From positions 1-22,650 of IMG/VR virus record IMGVR_UViG_3300044628_000683: a stretch of 22,650 nt of DNA. The stretch is one strand, 5' to 3'. This stretch comes from a virus. The stretch's first letter is position 1. Each line of letters begins with the position of its first letter. A program made the position numbers and the translations under genes. Below, piece after piece: positions 15,550 through 22,365 of the stretch. The notes under the pieces were generated by a model. The model was given only the letters and a program-made list of their open reading frames with translations, was not told the origin of the DNA and made no database searches.

Positions 15550-17076
15550 CTATGCTATATAAGTATTAGTGTTGTTAATTGTAAAGAACCCGCCATTGTT
15601 TGCATACCAAATTTGCACTTTCATTGCAGGGCGGTTGGCTCTATCCGCAGGTGCTGGAGGTGTAATTTTAATATAATAACCATTACTGGTCAATTCACCA
15701 CTAATGTCAATACCCGCTTGTTGTTTCAATATTGCTTTTTGAGTTTCATCAAATACTTTACCAGTTTGCTCAACTCCATTATTCAATGCTTTATTCATTA
15801 CATCAATAATAGATGTCTTCAACAAGGCTTGACCTATTTGTCCATAATCTAATTTACCTACACTACCCAATAAAGTCGCTTCTGAAATTTGTATTTGGTC
15901 TGCTAACCACGCGTTGTTTGCTTGATTGTCCATGAATTTATAAGCACCGCTTATGTACCCATTACATGAAAATCTAAACTCGCTATTTGCACTATTAAAA
16001 TTACCATAAAAGTTTACTTTTTTTTGTATCAAAGCCTCATACTCTGTGTCTGTATTTGCACTAACAGTTAATCCACTTTGTTGTTTGTCTGATAATAATA
16101 TAGTAGAATTCGCCGCCGTATAATCAACTCCCGCAATCATGCCCGCAAAAAAAGCCACATGCGTATAATTATTATAAAGAATTGAAACTCCCGCATAATT
16201 GTATTCATCCAACACGGCTTTCATTTGACTATTATTATTAAGTGAAACCATGTTTGCCTCGTTGCTCCAAGCAATATAATTATATTTAGGGAATTTGCCA
16301 TTGCACCAATTTGCCAACGCTAAAAATTCTACATACCCGATTTCTGTACTTACATTCCATAAGGTTGTAAAAGAATACCAGTTTTTTGTAACTAATAATA
16401 TTTTTTCCATATTTTCAGCAGGTGTTAAATCTACTGAACCTTGAGATAATACCGCAGCGTCTGATTGTTTTAACTTCAATAATGAACCAAGCCCAACCCC
16501 TGTACCATCAGTTACGTAACCAACTGTTGATGTACCACTTGTAACAGCATTGCTAATCGTAAAAGCCTCAGTAATGCTATCATATACCACTGTTGCGTTT
16601 GTTAAAGTTCCGCCCCTTATTTCAGCCTGTAATAAACTTGCTACATTTGATAAACTTGTAGCACTTGACAAATCAATAGTAGTTACATTTACAGTAGCCC
16701 CGTCAAATGATAATTCTAAAGTTCCCGCAGTTACCGCTTTTAATGCACTTAATTTATCAATCCCTACAATACCACCACGAATGTACGGTGCTACGGCTGT
16801 ATCAATATATCGTGCAAATCTAATAAATCTTGGTTTAGATGGGCTGTTATCGTAACTTTTAAAATAACTTTCAGCAAATTTATATTCATCACTTGCTAAG
16901 CCAAAATAATCGCCAACTAATTCGGCAGAAGTAAAAGGTAACACGGATTGTGTAGCATTGTTTGGTATTAATTGATTTTTTGTTAGCACTGTAGTCACCA
17001 AATCAAGACCAGTGGTACTAACATCAATAACAGCATTGGTTATTGAGATTAATTTATCTAATGATATCGCTGCCAT
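15550..17076 (-). CDS. Tail sheath protein (DUF3383 family)
   Basis: At 508 residues this is the usual length for DUF3383 sheath proteins (PF11863). The N-terminal part (ISLDKLISITNAVIDVS, FTSAELVGDYFGLASDEYKFAESYFKS, PRFIRFARYIDTAVAPYIRGG) has the conserved sheath layout. A beta domain of about 110-210 is probably surface-exposed. The C-terminal domain carries YGNFNSANSEFRFSCNGYISGAYKFMDNQANNAWLADQIQ and the KLDYGQIGQALLK-to-end helical part that contacts tube and neighbouring sheath subunits. AAGGAG precedes ATG 17076. It contracts to drive the tube into the cell. The assignment is supported by the tube gene directly downstream. Confidence 0.9.
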   Translation of the reverse strand: MAAISLDKLISITNAVIDVSTTGLDLVTTVLTKNQLIPNNATQSVLPFTSAELVGDYFGLASDEYKFAESYFKSYDNSPSKPRFIRFARYIDTAVAPYIRGGIVGIDKLSALKAVTAGTLELSFDGATVNVTTIDLSSATSLSNVASLLQAEIRGGTLTNATVVYDSITEAFTISNAVTSGTSTVGYVTDGTGVGLGSLLKLKQSDAAVLSQGSVDLTPAENMEKILLVTKNWYSFTTLWNVSTEIGYVEFLALANWCNGKFPKYNYIAWSNEANMVSLNNNSQMKAVLDEYNYAGVSILYNNYTHVAFFAGMIAGVDYTAANSTILLSDKQQSGLTVSANTDTEYEALIQKKVNFYGNFNSANSEFRFSCNGYISGAYKFMDNQANNAWLADQIQISEATLLGSVGKLDYGQIGQALLKTSIIDVMNKALNNGVEQTGKVFDETQKAILKQQAGIDISGELTSNGYYIKITPPAPADRANRPAMKVQIWYANNGGFFTINNTNTYIA

Positions 17077-17095
17077 TTATCTATTTCTCCTTAAA

Positions 17096-17785
17096 TTAAA
17101 TTGATGGTGCATACTCTAATTCATTATCAAACAATTGAGTTGCCAAAGGTATATCAGTAATTGCACTATTACTGAATAACTCAAATTTAAATGTAAACCT
17201 TTTAATAAAATTCTCATTATCTAAAACATCAGATAAATTGACTATACTAAAATATCTACCCACACTCGCATTGTATGGTTCTAAAAATTGATTGATTAAC
17301 CTACCGTTTACTACTGTTCTCATAATCTTAGCATTTTTCTCAGCATAATCGCCGTAAAAATCCAGTTGTATCGTGTTTATGTCACAGGCTATTATTGTGT
17401 AACTTTCAGTCTCTTTGTTATATATTTCAAGAGGACGCCCCGTTGTGTCACTATCTAATTTTGTTATTACTATAAAATCGCTGTCTTGCGGTATAAATGA
17501 ATTATTTTGAAAGCCCTCAAATATGTTATTTTTATGTGTGTATAATGAGTTTATTTTAGTTACCGCAGGTGTTTGACTAATTGTTATTGTATTATTTGTC
17601 TTTGCTGTTACAAAACATGGATTAGGTATATTCTCACCTATTATTACATCCCCAATATTTATATTAGTAGTAACTATATTTGTAATAATATTACTACCTG
17701 TAGTTAAATTACCACCAGTCTGATTGCCCGTAAAAGTAACTAGCATATCATAAACTCCAGCCAAATTATCTGATGTTATATTCAT
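17096..17785 (-). CDS. Tail terminator / completion protein (LIC_12616-like) with inserted beta domain
   Basis: ATG 17785 (229 residues) is preferred to the in-frame GTG at 17794 because it overlaps the upstream TGA as ATGA. The family core is split. Residues about 1-20 form the first helix (NLAGVYDMLVTF). The rest resumes at about 88 (IFEGFQNN, DSDFIVITKL) and contains the conserved TIQLDFYGDYAEKNAKIM at 138-155 and the RFTFKFELFSNS strand. Between them, about 21-86 is a small beta module with the TGSNIITNI...NIGDVIIGENIPNPCFV...TITIS pattern seen in other phage structural proteins. Terminators cap the tail end and join it to the head, which agrees with the place before the sheath gene. Confidence 0.78.
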   Translation of the reverse strand: MNITSDNLAGVYDMLVTFTGNQTGGNLTTGSNIITNIVTTNINIGDVIIGENIPNPCFVTAKTNNTITISQTPAVTKINSLYTHKNNIFEGFQNNSFIPQDSDFIVITKLDSDTTGRPLEIYNKETESYTIIACDINTIQLDFYGDYAEKNAKIMRTVVNGRLINQFLEPYNASVGRYFSIVNLSDVLDNENFIKRFTFKFELFSNSAITDIPLATQLFDNELEYAPSI

Positions 17786-18156
17786 TGTTGGCACCCTATA
17801 ACACTACTCCAACCAGTAGCATACTTGCTAATAACTTGTACTATTTTATATTCTAAATTATCACACACAATATAATCTCCTGCCTCTGATAATGCTTTGT
17901 TAAGCCCTGTTATTGTGTCTGAATTTATGTAAAATTTTTTATATATTTTAGTTAAATTGATATTATTAATATGCTGTAATTCTTGAGTATTTGCTAAATA
18001 AACACGGGCTTTTGTATTCACAGTTATATAAATTGGTGTAATAATGCCTTTATTATTTACATTACCGTTAAACAACTTTAATATAATATCAAACTCAGGT
18101 GTAATGTTATTTAACACAGGTGTTACTATTTTATGCAAATTTAACCCAGCCATCAT
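17782..18156 (-). CDS. Head-tail neck protein, conserved in this phage group
   Basis: This 124-residue protein starts at one of two adjacent ATG codons (18156 or 18153), the first overlapping the upstream stop, with GAGG upstream. It begins MMAGLNLHKIVTPVLNNITPEFD and has strands (IITPIYITVNTKARVYLA), a KIYKKFYIN block and an end DYIVCDNLEYKIVQVISKY-x-GWSSVIGCQQ. The layout resembles a conserved hypothetical protein found at this place in DUF4054/DUF3383-type phages. It is probably a head-closure or stopper-type protein. This rests on gene order and general likeness, not a firm family match. Confidence 0.68.
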   Translation of the reverse strand: MMAGLNLHKIVTPVLNNITPEFDIILKLFNGNVNNKGIITPIYITVNTKARVYLANTQELQHINNINLTKIYKKFYINSDTITGLNKALSEAGDYIVCDNLEYKIVQVISKYATGWSSVIGCQQ

Positions 18157-18644
18157 ATTACCTCATATGCCACAGATTTTGACATCTTACCAGTATGAAC
18201 CAATGGTTTACCCGCTCCGCCTTTTATCGCTATAGTCAATGGATGGTTTGCTTGAAATTCTCCATCTTCTATCATCTCACGAATAGCACTTTCTACAATC
18301 TCACCAAATATCGCTAATACTTTATCTACATCGTATTGATATTTAACTATCAATTTATCTATAATATCAGCCCATTTGTTCTCGTTCTCAGTAGCAGTGC
18401 GTTGCATAAAAGGACGGGGCGGGATATTAATAAATTTTGTGCTATCTTTTAAATGAAAGCCGTATTTATTAAACAACGCTCTAGTCTTGTCAGTAACTGG
18501 TACTTTTGCACCATACTCATTAATAATTGCTATTTTAGAAATTTCTTTTTGCAAGAAACCCACATTTAGCATTTTTTTGCTAGTAGCAAATTTATTAAGT
18601 TTAGTTAATAAATCACTATTCTTAACTCTTTGAATTTTACTCAC
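18153..18644 (-). CDS. Virion morphogenesis / HK97 gp10-like neck protein
   Basis: The start is a GTG (18644) overlapping the end of the DUF4054 gene by eight bases, with GGGTGG upstream. The 163-residue sequence contains the typical gp10/gpG-like blocks: VGFLQKEISKIAIINEYGAKVP (about 28-49), INIPPRPFMQRT at about 92-103, and the C-terminal GKPLVHTGKMSKSVAYEVI. Such proteins sit at the head-tail joint or help to complete the tail. It is followed by a further neck protein with an ATGA overlap. Confidence 0.8.
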   Translation of the reverse strand: MSKIQRVKNSDLLTKLNKFATSKKMLNVGFLQKEISKIAIINEYGAKVPVTDKTRALFNKYGFHLKDSTKFINIPPRPFMQRTATENENKWADIIDKLIVKYQYDVDKVLAIFGEIVESAIREMIEDGEFQANHPLTIAIKGGAGKPLVHTGKMSKSVAYEVI

Positions 18645-19026
18645 CGTATGCCACCCATGTACTCCAACCTTGTTGCTGTATTATAGCCCAACACAAAGCA
18701 CCATATTTACTTTGGTTCCACCAAGCACTCGTTTTTGTAACTTTAGTATTAAATTCAAGAGAAGTGCTAACGTCCCCCTCATTAGCACTACTAATCCTAC
18801 CCACTAAAGACGCACCCGTGCCATCAGCACCGTATATTGTTGTTAATATATGTGCCAACACAAGACACGCCCAGTAATACTGTTCGTTCTCATCACTGTA
18901 TTTTTGAATAGCCCATTGATAAAAACTTTTAGCATTATAATTAAACAAATTAGTTAATTTTGTGTTATCAATATTTGCAAACTCAGGATAATCTAATTTG
19001 AATTGAGTAGGATTAAATGCTAACAT
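18637..19026 (-). CDS. DUF4054 head-completion protein
   Basis: A clear match to the DUF4054 (PF13262) layout in 129 residues: FKLDYPEFANIDNTKLTNLF at the start, YYWACLVLAHILTTIYG in the middle, GRISSANEGDVSTSLEF at about 76-92 with the conserved SSA-x-EG-x-VS core, and WWNQSKYGALCWAII near the end. Members are head-tail adaptor proteins that bind under the portal. The ATG at 19026 overlaps the stop of the preceding gene (TAATG), so translation is coupled. Confidence 0.9.
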   Translation of the reverse strand: MLAFNPTQFKLDYPEFANIDNTKLTNLFNYNAKSFYQWAIQKYSDENEQYYWACLVLAHILTTIYGADGTGASLVGRISSANEGDVSTSLEFNTKVTKTSAWWNQSKYGALCWAIIQQQGWSTWVAYGE

Positions 19027-19346
19027 TATTTAACAACCACTTCAGGTGCTTTATAATTTTTCAAAGTAGGGTCAATAGGGTCAGTAGGCATTTTAACATC
19101 CTTTGTTTCTTGATACTTAGCCTTTGCTGATTTGTCTTGTTTGTCAGCAAATATGTATCCTTGATTAATAATATAAGAATACTTTGTTTTTATTTCATCC
19201 CAAACAGCGTCTTCTACATAAGTCATACCGTAAGCGTCACCCAACCCTAATTGCACAGCCTGAATATTAGCTCCGTTAATTATTACAGAGCCACCGTTTG
19301 TCAAGGGAAACTCTACATCCATATATTGCCTGTTAACTATATACAT
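19026..19346 (-). CDS. Small conserved head protein of unknown role
   Basis: The 106-residue protein starts at ATG 19346 with AAGGAT upstream, in the slot between major capsid and DUF4054 genes where Mu-type phages encode a small gp35-type protein. The middle (VIINGANIQAVQ, DAYGMTYVEDAVWDEIKTKYSYIINQGYIF) resembles conserved hypotheticals at this position, which share a VT-x-V-x-D...H/N-x-G-Y/F-I pattern. The C-terminal third is Lys/Pro-rich and probably disordered. It may be a minor head or capsid-surface protein; function is not known. Confidence 0.65.
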   Translation of the reverse strand: MYIVNRQYMDVEFPLTNGGSVIINGANIQAVQLGLGDAYGMTYVEDAVWDEIKTKYSYIINQGYIFADKQDKSAKAKYQETKDVKMPTDPIDPTLKNYKAPEVVVK

Positions 19347-19368
19347 GTTTTTATCCTTTTATAAATAA

Positions 19369-20463
19369 TTAAATGCCAGTCATCGTTGCAATCGCAGCAG
19401 GTAATCTAATGATAGCACCCGCAACACCAGAACTTATTTTTTGTTTAATTGTAGACATCCCTACAACTGTATTACTAAACAATGCTTGAAAAGTAAATCC
19501 ATTTGATACAGTATCTACCTCGTCTACTTTTTCTAATATTAATTGAACCAAATTACCGCTGTCAGCATCACTTAATCTATATTGACTTGCAGTTACTACG
19601 CGAATATTTGGGAATGTACCCTTAATATATTCTAATGCCGTACGTCCGTAAACATTTGGTTTAACCAAATATACTTGGTCTTGTGGTGATAATGCCAATA
19701 TCATCGGTGTTGTAGTGTCCAAATTAACATTATTTGCTAATTTAGATACTATACCATTGAACATTAATAAAATATCATTTGCAATTTCATTATATTCTTT
19801 ATATTTCCATTTTGCACTACTTGGCTTTGAAACACTTGCTACAGCAGGTATAGCAGGATTAAGGTCACTATCATTCAATAAACCTCTAACTTCTTTTGCT
19901 CTAGCAACGCCATTGAAAAATATATCATTTTGTACTAATACTATTTTTCTCGCCGCAGCCTCTCTTTTTAGAGATATTGCGTCTATTTTGGCAGCCGACA
20001 ATGTAGCAACTTCCAAATCACCGTAATTAATAGCAGTACTGTATCTATATACACCTCTGTTTTCTAAATTTAAGTTAATATCAGAAGTATTTGGCTCATC
20101 TCTATCATCATAATCACTAACGTTACCACTAAAAGCAATTGTTGGGAATGACATTGAGTTAGTTTCTAAACCACCTTGTTGATAATCGCCCCCAATTTCT
20201 CTAAATGCCACTTTTTGCGTAATCGCTTTAATAACTTGATTTGTATAAATAGTAGTCATAAAAGCAGGTACACCAGAACTTGGCGTGTTAAATGAAGCGT
20301 CTACACTATCCATCGCAATTTTAATATGAACCGCTTCTTTTCTATCTGTTGCTAAATATTGTGGATTGTCAGCAAATACAATATTTAAATTATCTTGATT
20401 GTAATTATTATCAAAAATTACTTCAGAAGCGGATTTTATTCTTTCTAAATCTATGTTTTTCAT
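19369..20463 (-). CDS. Major capsid protein (DUF2184-like)
   Basis: ATG 20463 (364 residues) is chosen over the frame's first ATG at 20481. GGGAG lies directly upstream and the start then follows the cement stop by one base. The sequence has a helical N-terminal arm (1-52), then a capsid core: AFMTTIYTNQVIKAITQKVAFREIGGDYQQGG (about 67-98, typical of DUF2184-like capsid proteins), NRGVYRYSTAINYGDLEVA, a spine-helix-like stretch (SLKREAAARKIVLVQNDIFFNG) and a C-terminal P-domain/A-domain strand pattern ending in IKQKISSGVAGAIIRLPAAIATMTGI. IAMDSV at 49-54 may be where the maturation protease removes a 52-residue arm. Capsid identity rests on these motifs plus protease, scaffold and cement genes directly upstream. 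Confidence 0.87.
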   Translation of the reverse strand: MKNIDLERIKSASEVIFDNNYNQDNLNIVFADNPQYLATDRKEAVHIKIAMDSVDASFNTPSSGVPAFMTTIYTNQVIKAITQKVAFREIGGDYQQGGLETNSMSFPTIAFSGNVSDYDDRDEPNTSDINLNLENRGVYRYSTAINYGDLEVATLSAAKIDAISLKREAAARKIVLVQNDIFFNGVARAKEVRGLLNDSDLNPAIPAVASVSKPSSAKWKYKEYNEIANDILLMFNGIVSKLANNVNLDTTTPMILALSPQDQVYLVKPNVYGRTALEYIKGTFPNIRVVTASQYRLSDADSGNLVQLILEKVDEVDTVSNGFTFQALFSNTVVGMSTIKQKISSGVAGAIIRLPAAIATMTGI

Positions 20464-20464
20464 T

Positions 20465-20986
20465 TTAAACTCCCATAACATCAGATACGTTAGATATTTT
20501 CACCAATTGACCTGCTGTTAATTCAGAAGCCACACTAATAAATTTAAAATTAGTTTTTGTATAAGTCGTCATTGTACCACCAGCATCAGCCACAACTTCA
20601 CCAGTTGTATTATTGATATACACAGCCGAACCAGCAACCACAGGATTTGAACCAACCAAAGTCACTAATTTAACATAAAAAATACCACGGTTTGCAACTT
20701 CGCAAGGATATTTATTAAGTATTTGTAACCCCGAATTAGTAGTAATACCTTGTGTTAAATTGATGTTAGAATTATTACGAACAACCATCCCCGCTAATTG
20801 TGTATTAGTACCTTTTGCCTGTGCCACTTGATTATCTGTACCATCTACTAGCCAAACAAAAGTACCAATTTTTACTCCGTTAGTTTCATTTACAATATAT
20901 CCATTTGTTGGATAAAATACAGTAGTTACAAACCCACCTTCGTAACCTTGTGCTAAATCCAACAATGCTTCTTTTTGAAATGCCAT
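20465..20986 (-). CDS. Capsid cement / decoration protein (Gp24-like)
   Basis: This 173-residue protein starts with MAFQKEALLDLAQGYEGGFVTTV, a pattern typical of phage structural cement proteins. It continues as a beta-rich sandwich with GTFVWLVDGTDNQVAQAKG (about 41-59), LAGMVVRNNSNI, PCEVANRGIFYVKLVT and GSAVYINNTTGEVVADAGG, the latter a hallmark of cement and DUF2190-type capsid decoration proteins. It lies between scaffold and major capsid, as usual for cement proteins, and should stabilise the expanded shell. AAGGGG precedes ATG 20986, and its stop is one base before the capsid start. Confidence 0.85.
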   Translation of the reverse strand: MAFQKEALLDLAQGYEGGFVTTVFYPTNGYIVNETNGVKIGTFVWLVDGTDNQVAQAKGTNTQLAGMVVRNNSNINLTQGITTNSGLQILNKYPCEVANRGIFYVKLVTLVGSNPVVAGSAVYINNTTGEVVADAGGTMTTYTKTNFKFISVASELTAGQLVKISNVSDVMGV

Positions 20987-20987
20987 T

Positions 20988-21509
20988 TTATAAGCCCCTT
21001 TCTTTAAGTGCTGTTTCTAAATCTAAACTACCATTAACACTATCGTGTGCCAATGTAGTCAATTCTTTTTTATTAATATTTAATACACTTACTGCTACTT
21101 TTTTCGCATTAGTATCAAGCCCATCAAACGCTATTTTGTTATCTTTTAGTACTTTACTATACAAGGCGTCAGCACTATCAAACGCTGTGCGGTTTATCAC
21201 ACCAATATGCTTTTCGCACAATTCTACAGCCTCGTTATATTCACGTAATTGTTTATTAATCTCATTCTTAACTAACAATTGAAGTGAAGCACTGTCCATC
21301 GCTGTTTTTTTATCATCTTTTTCGTCTTTGTCTTCATCTTCCGCTTTTTTATCTTTGTATTCTTCTTCTTTTTCTTCATCCTCAGCAGGTGTTAAAAATT
21401 TAAGAAGTCTTTCTTTTAGTTCTGGGTTTTCTTGTAGCATGTCTATGATTTTATCATAATCGCTACCTTCTCCAGCCTCTTGGTCTAGTGCTATTTTTTG
21501 TTTTGGCAT
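20988..21509 (-). CDS. Scaffold protein from internal start in the protease gene
   Basis: In frame with the protease, ATG 21509 (codon 242, MPKQKIALD) would give a 173-residue scaffold alone. It is preceded by AAGGAGG with seven bases of spacing, the strongest ribosome binding site of the head section and far better than that of the full-length start. The split falls exactly between protease and scaffold. The same arrangement is known for lambda C/Nu3 and Mu I/Z. Scaffold alone is normally made in excess so that capsid protein assembles around it. Confidence 0.72.
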   Translation of the reverse strand: MPKQKIALDQEAGEGSDYDKIIDMLQENPELKERLLKFLTPAEDEEKEEEYKDKKAEDEDKDEKDDKKTAMDSASLQLLVKNEINKQLREYNEAVELCEKHIGVINRTAFDSADALYSKVLKDNKIAFDGLDTNAKKVAVSVLNINKKELTTLAHDSVNGSLDLETALKERGL

Positions 21510-22232
21510 ATCGCCTCCTCCTTTTGTTAATAATGCGTTACTGTCGTTAATTATCGACTTAGTATTCCTTGGGTTTTCCACATGTGCCACATGGTTTGCA
21601 GATAAATCCGTCATAATTATATCATATGTCTGCTTTTCATGCACCCCACTCTTAACTACAGGCGTATATCTATAACCCGCAGATAATCCTTTTTTACCTC
21701 TTGCCTCAATTTGTTCTACCGCCTCTTTATCCCAAAGAACTATAGAACAAGTCAAATCCTTGCCATCAAAATTAATATCGCTTGATAATGTACCAATAAC
21801 ATTGCTCTTAGGTATATCGTCAGCATACACTACTAAATGAGTATCAAGTAACGGCATGTCTTTAAATGTGTCTTTGGCTTTGTTTATTTCGTCGGCAGGA
21901 CGGTATAGTTTATATATTTGGTCGGCATCTAAGCCCAATGATTGATAGTTAGGTATTTCACGTCCCAAGTATTCAAATACTCCTGCGGACGTAATAATAC
22001 AATTTGCTACTCTTGTGAATTCATTATCGTCTATGGTGCGTTGGCTGTCATTAGCAATGGTGTGTTCTTTTTTTGCACTAACCACTTTTTCTAATACAGC
22101 CGTAGCATATGCGTATTTATTGCTAATATTATTTTTTTCAGCATTAGCAATAGCCTTATCCCACACACCCTCTAACTTTTGTGTAGATATATTTGTCTTT
22201 TTGTGTATTTTTTTTATCAAATCACTTGGCAT
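20988..22232 (-). CDS. Prohead maturation protease (DUF2213) fused to scaffold
   Basis: Residues about 70-222 are the protease. Y/P-rich strands precede LLDTHL with His132, GLSAGYRYT contains the likely nucleophile Ser184, and NHVAHVENPR with His214/His217 follows, as in DUF2213 proteins related to herpesvirus-type prohead proteases. Residues 1-55 are a separate small helical domain. From 242 on the protein is a scaffold: acidic helix, a strongly charged tract (282-309, Glu/Asp/Lys only apart from Ala/Tyr) and coiled-coil helices. An I/T-A-x-D motif recurs at 59-62, 247-250, 310-313, 349-352, 367-370 and (as IIND, LAHD) 227-230 and 394-397, mostly before Ser. It may be the cleavage site. The ATG at 22232 has no good ribosome binding site. 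Confidence 0.87.
   Translation of the reverse strand: MPSDLIKKIHKKTNISTQKLEGVWDKAIANAEKNNISNKYAYATAVLEKVVSAKKEHTIANDSQRTIDDNEFTRVANCIITSAGVFEYLGREIPNYQSLGLDADQIYKLYRPADEINKAKDTFKDMPLLDTHLVVYADDIPKSNVIGTLSSDINFDGKDLTCSIVLWDKEAVEQIEARGKKGLSAGYRYTPVVKSGVHEKQTYDIIMTDLSANHVAHVENPRNTKSIINDSNALLTKGGGDMPKQKIALDQEAGEGSDYDKIIDMLQENPELKERLLKFLTPAEDEEKEEEYKDKKAEDEDKDEKDDKKTAMDSASLQLLVKNEINKQLREYNEAVELCEKHIGVINRTAFDSADALYSKVLKDNKIAFDGLDTNAKKVAVSVLNINKKELTTLAHDSVNGSLDLETALKERGL
21510..21523 (-). promoter_or_regulatory. Internal ribosome binding site for the scaffold start
   Basis: AAGGAGG at 21523-21517 followed by AGGCGAT and ATG 21509. As protein this stretch reads as the Gly-rich KGGGD linker between protease and scaffold, so codon choice here serves both the linker and the ribosome binding site. 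Confidence 0.75.
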
Positions 22233-22309
22233 CTTTTAAAATCTTTAAAATAATGCCTCGTGATAATCTTTGGAGAGTTCTCGAATCGTTTCACAACGTT
22301 TTGAGGCAT
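22217..22309 (-). CDS. Possible 30-residue upstream ORF in the leader
   Basis: An ATG at 22309 (the AATGCCTC arm of the leader stem) opens a 30-codon frame rich in basic residues (MPQNVVKRFENSPKIITRH...). It ends with TGA at 22219-22217 inside the protease gene, in a different frame. No ribosome binding site is visible and 30 open codons could easily arise by chance. If translated, ribosomes would melt the leader structure and pass over the protease start. Confidence 0.2.
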   Translation of the reverse strand: MPQNVVKRFENSPKIITRHYFKDFKRCQVI

Positions 22310-22320
22310 TTGTTAATTTA
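22249..22320 (-). promoter_or_regulatory. Foldable leader element upstream of the protease gene
   Basis: On the minus strand, AATGCCTC (22310-22303) is perfectly complementary to GAGGCATT (22259-22252). Between them are CGTT-GTGA-AACG (22298-22287), a short stem with a GNRA-type loop, and GAG-AACT-CTC (22282-22273), so a three-way junction is possible. ATTTTAAAG follows the outer stem, so a weak terminator or attenuator is an alternative reading. It starts with TAAATTAAC and ends with AGGCATTATT, as does the element at 14981-15057. Confidence 0.5.
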
Positions 22321-22328
22321 TTATTATT

Positions 22329-22357
22329 AATATATCATAAAATCAAACATTTGTCAA
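22329..22357 (-). promoter_or_regulatory. sigma70-type promoter before the protease-scaffold gene
   Basis: A perfect -35 hexamer TTGACA (22357-22352) and a -10 hexamer TATATT (22334-22329) are 17 bases apart, the optimal spacing. Transcription would start near 22322 and give a leader of about 90 bases before the protease ATG. The promoter lies just after the head morphogenesis gene and would raise expression of the scaffold, cement and capsid genes relative to upstream ones. The AT-rich background makes chance -10 matches common, but the exact -35 and spacing are convincing. Confidence 0.72.
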
Positions 22358-22365
22358 CTTTTTTA

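Noticed and set aside
20464-20481. Upstream ATG for the major capsid protein (MLWEFK...)
   Set aside because: The six extra codons contain the GGGAG ribosome binding site of ATG 20463 and overlap the cement gene.
22249-22320. tRNA or tRNA remnant, suggested by an 8-pair closing stem and a GATTCGAGA-like segment
   Set aside because: No anticodon arm of five pairs, no D-arm and no T-arm next to the 3' strand can be fitted on either strand.
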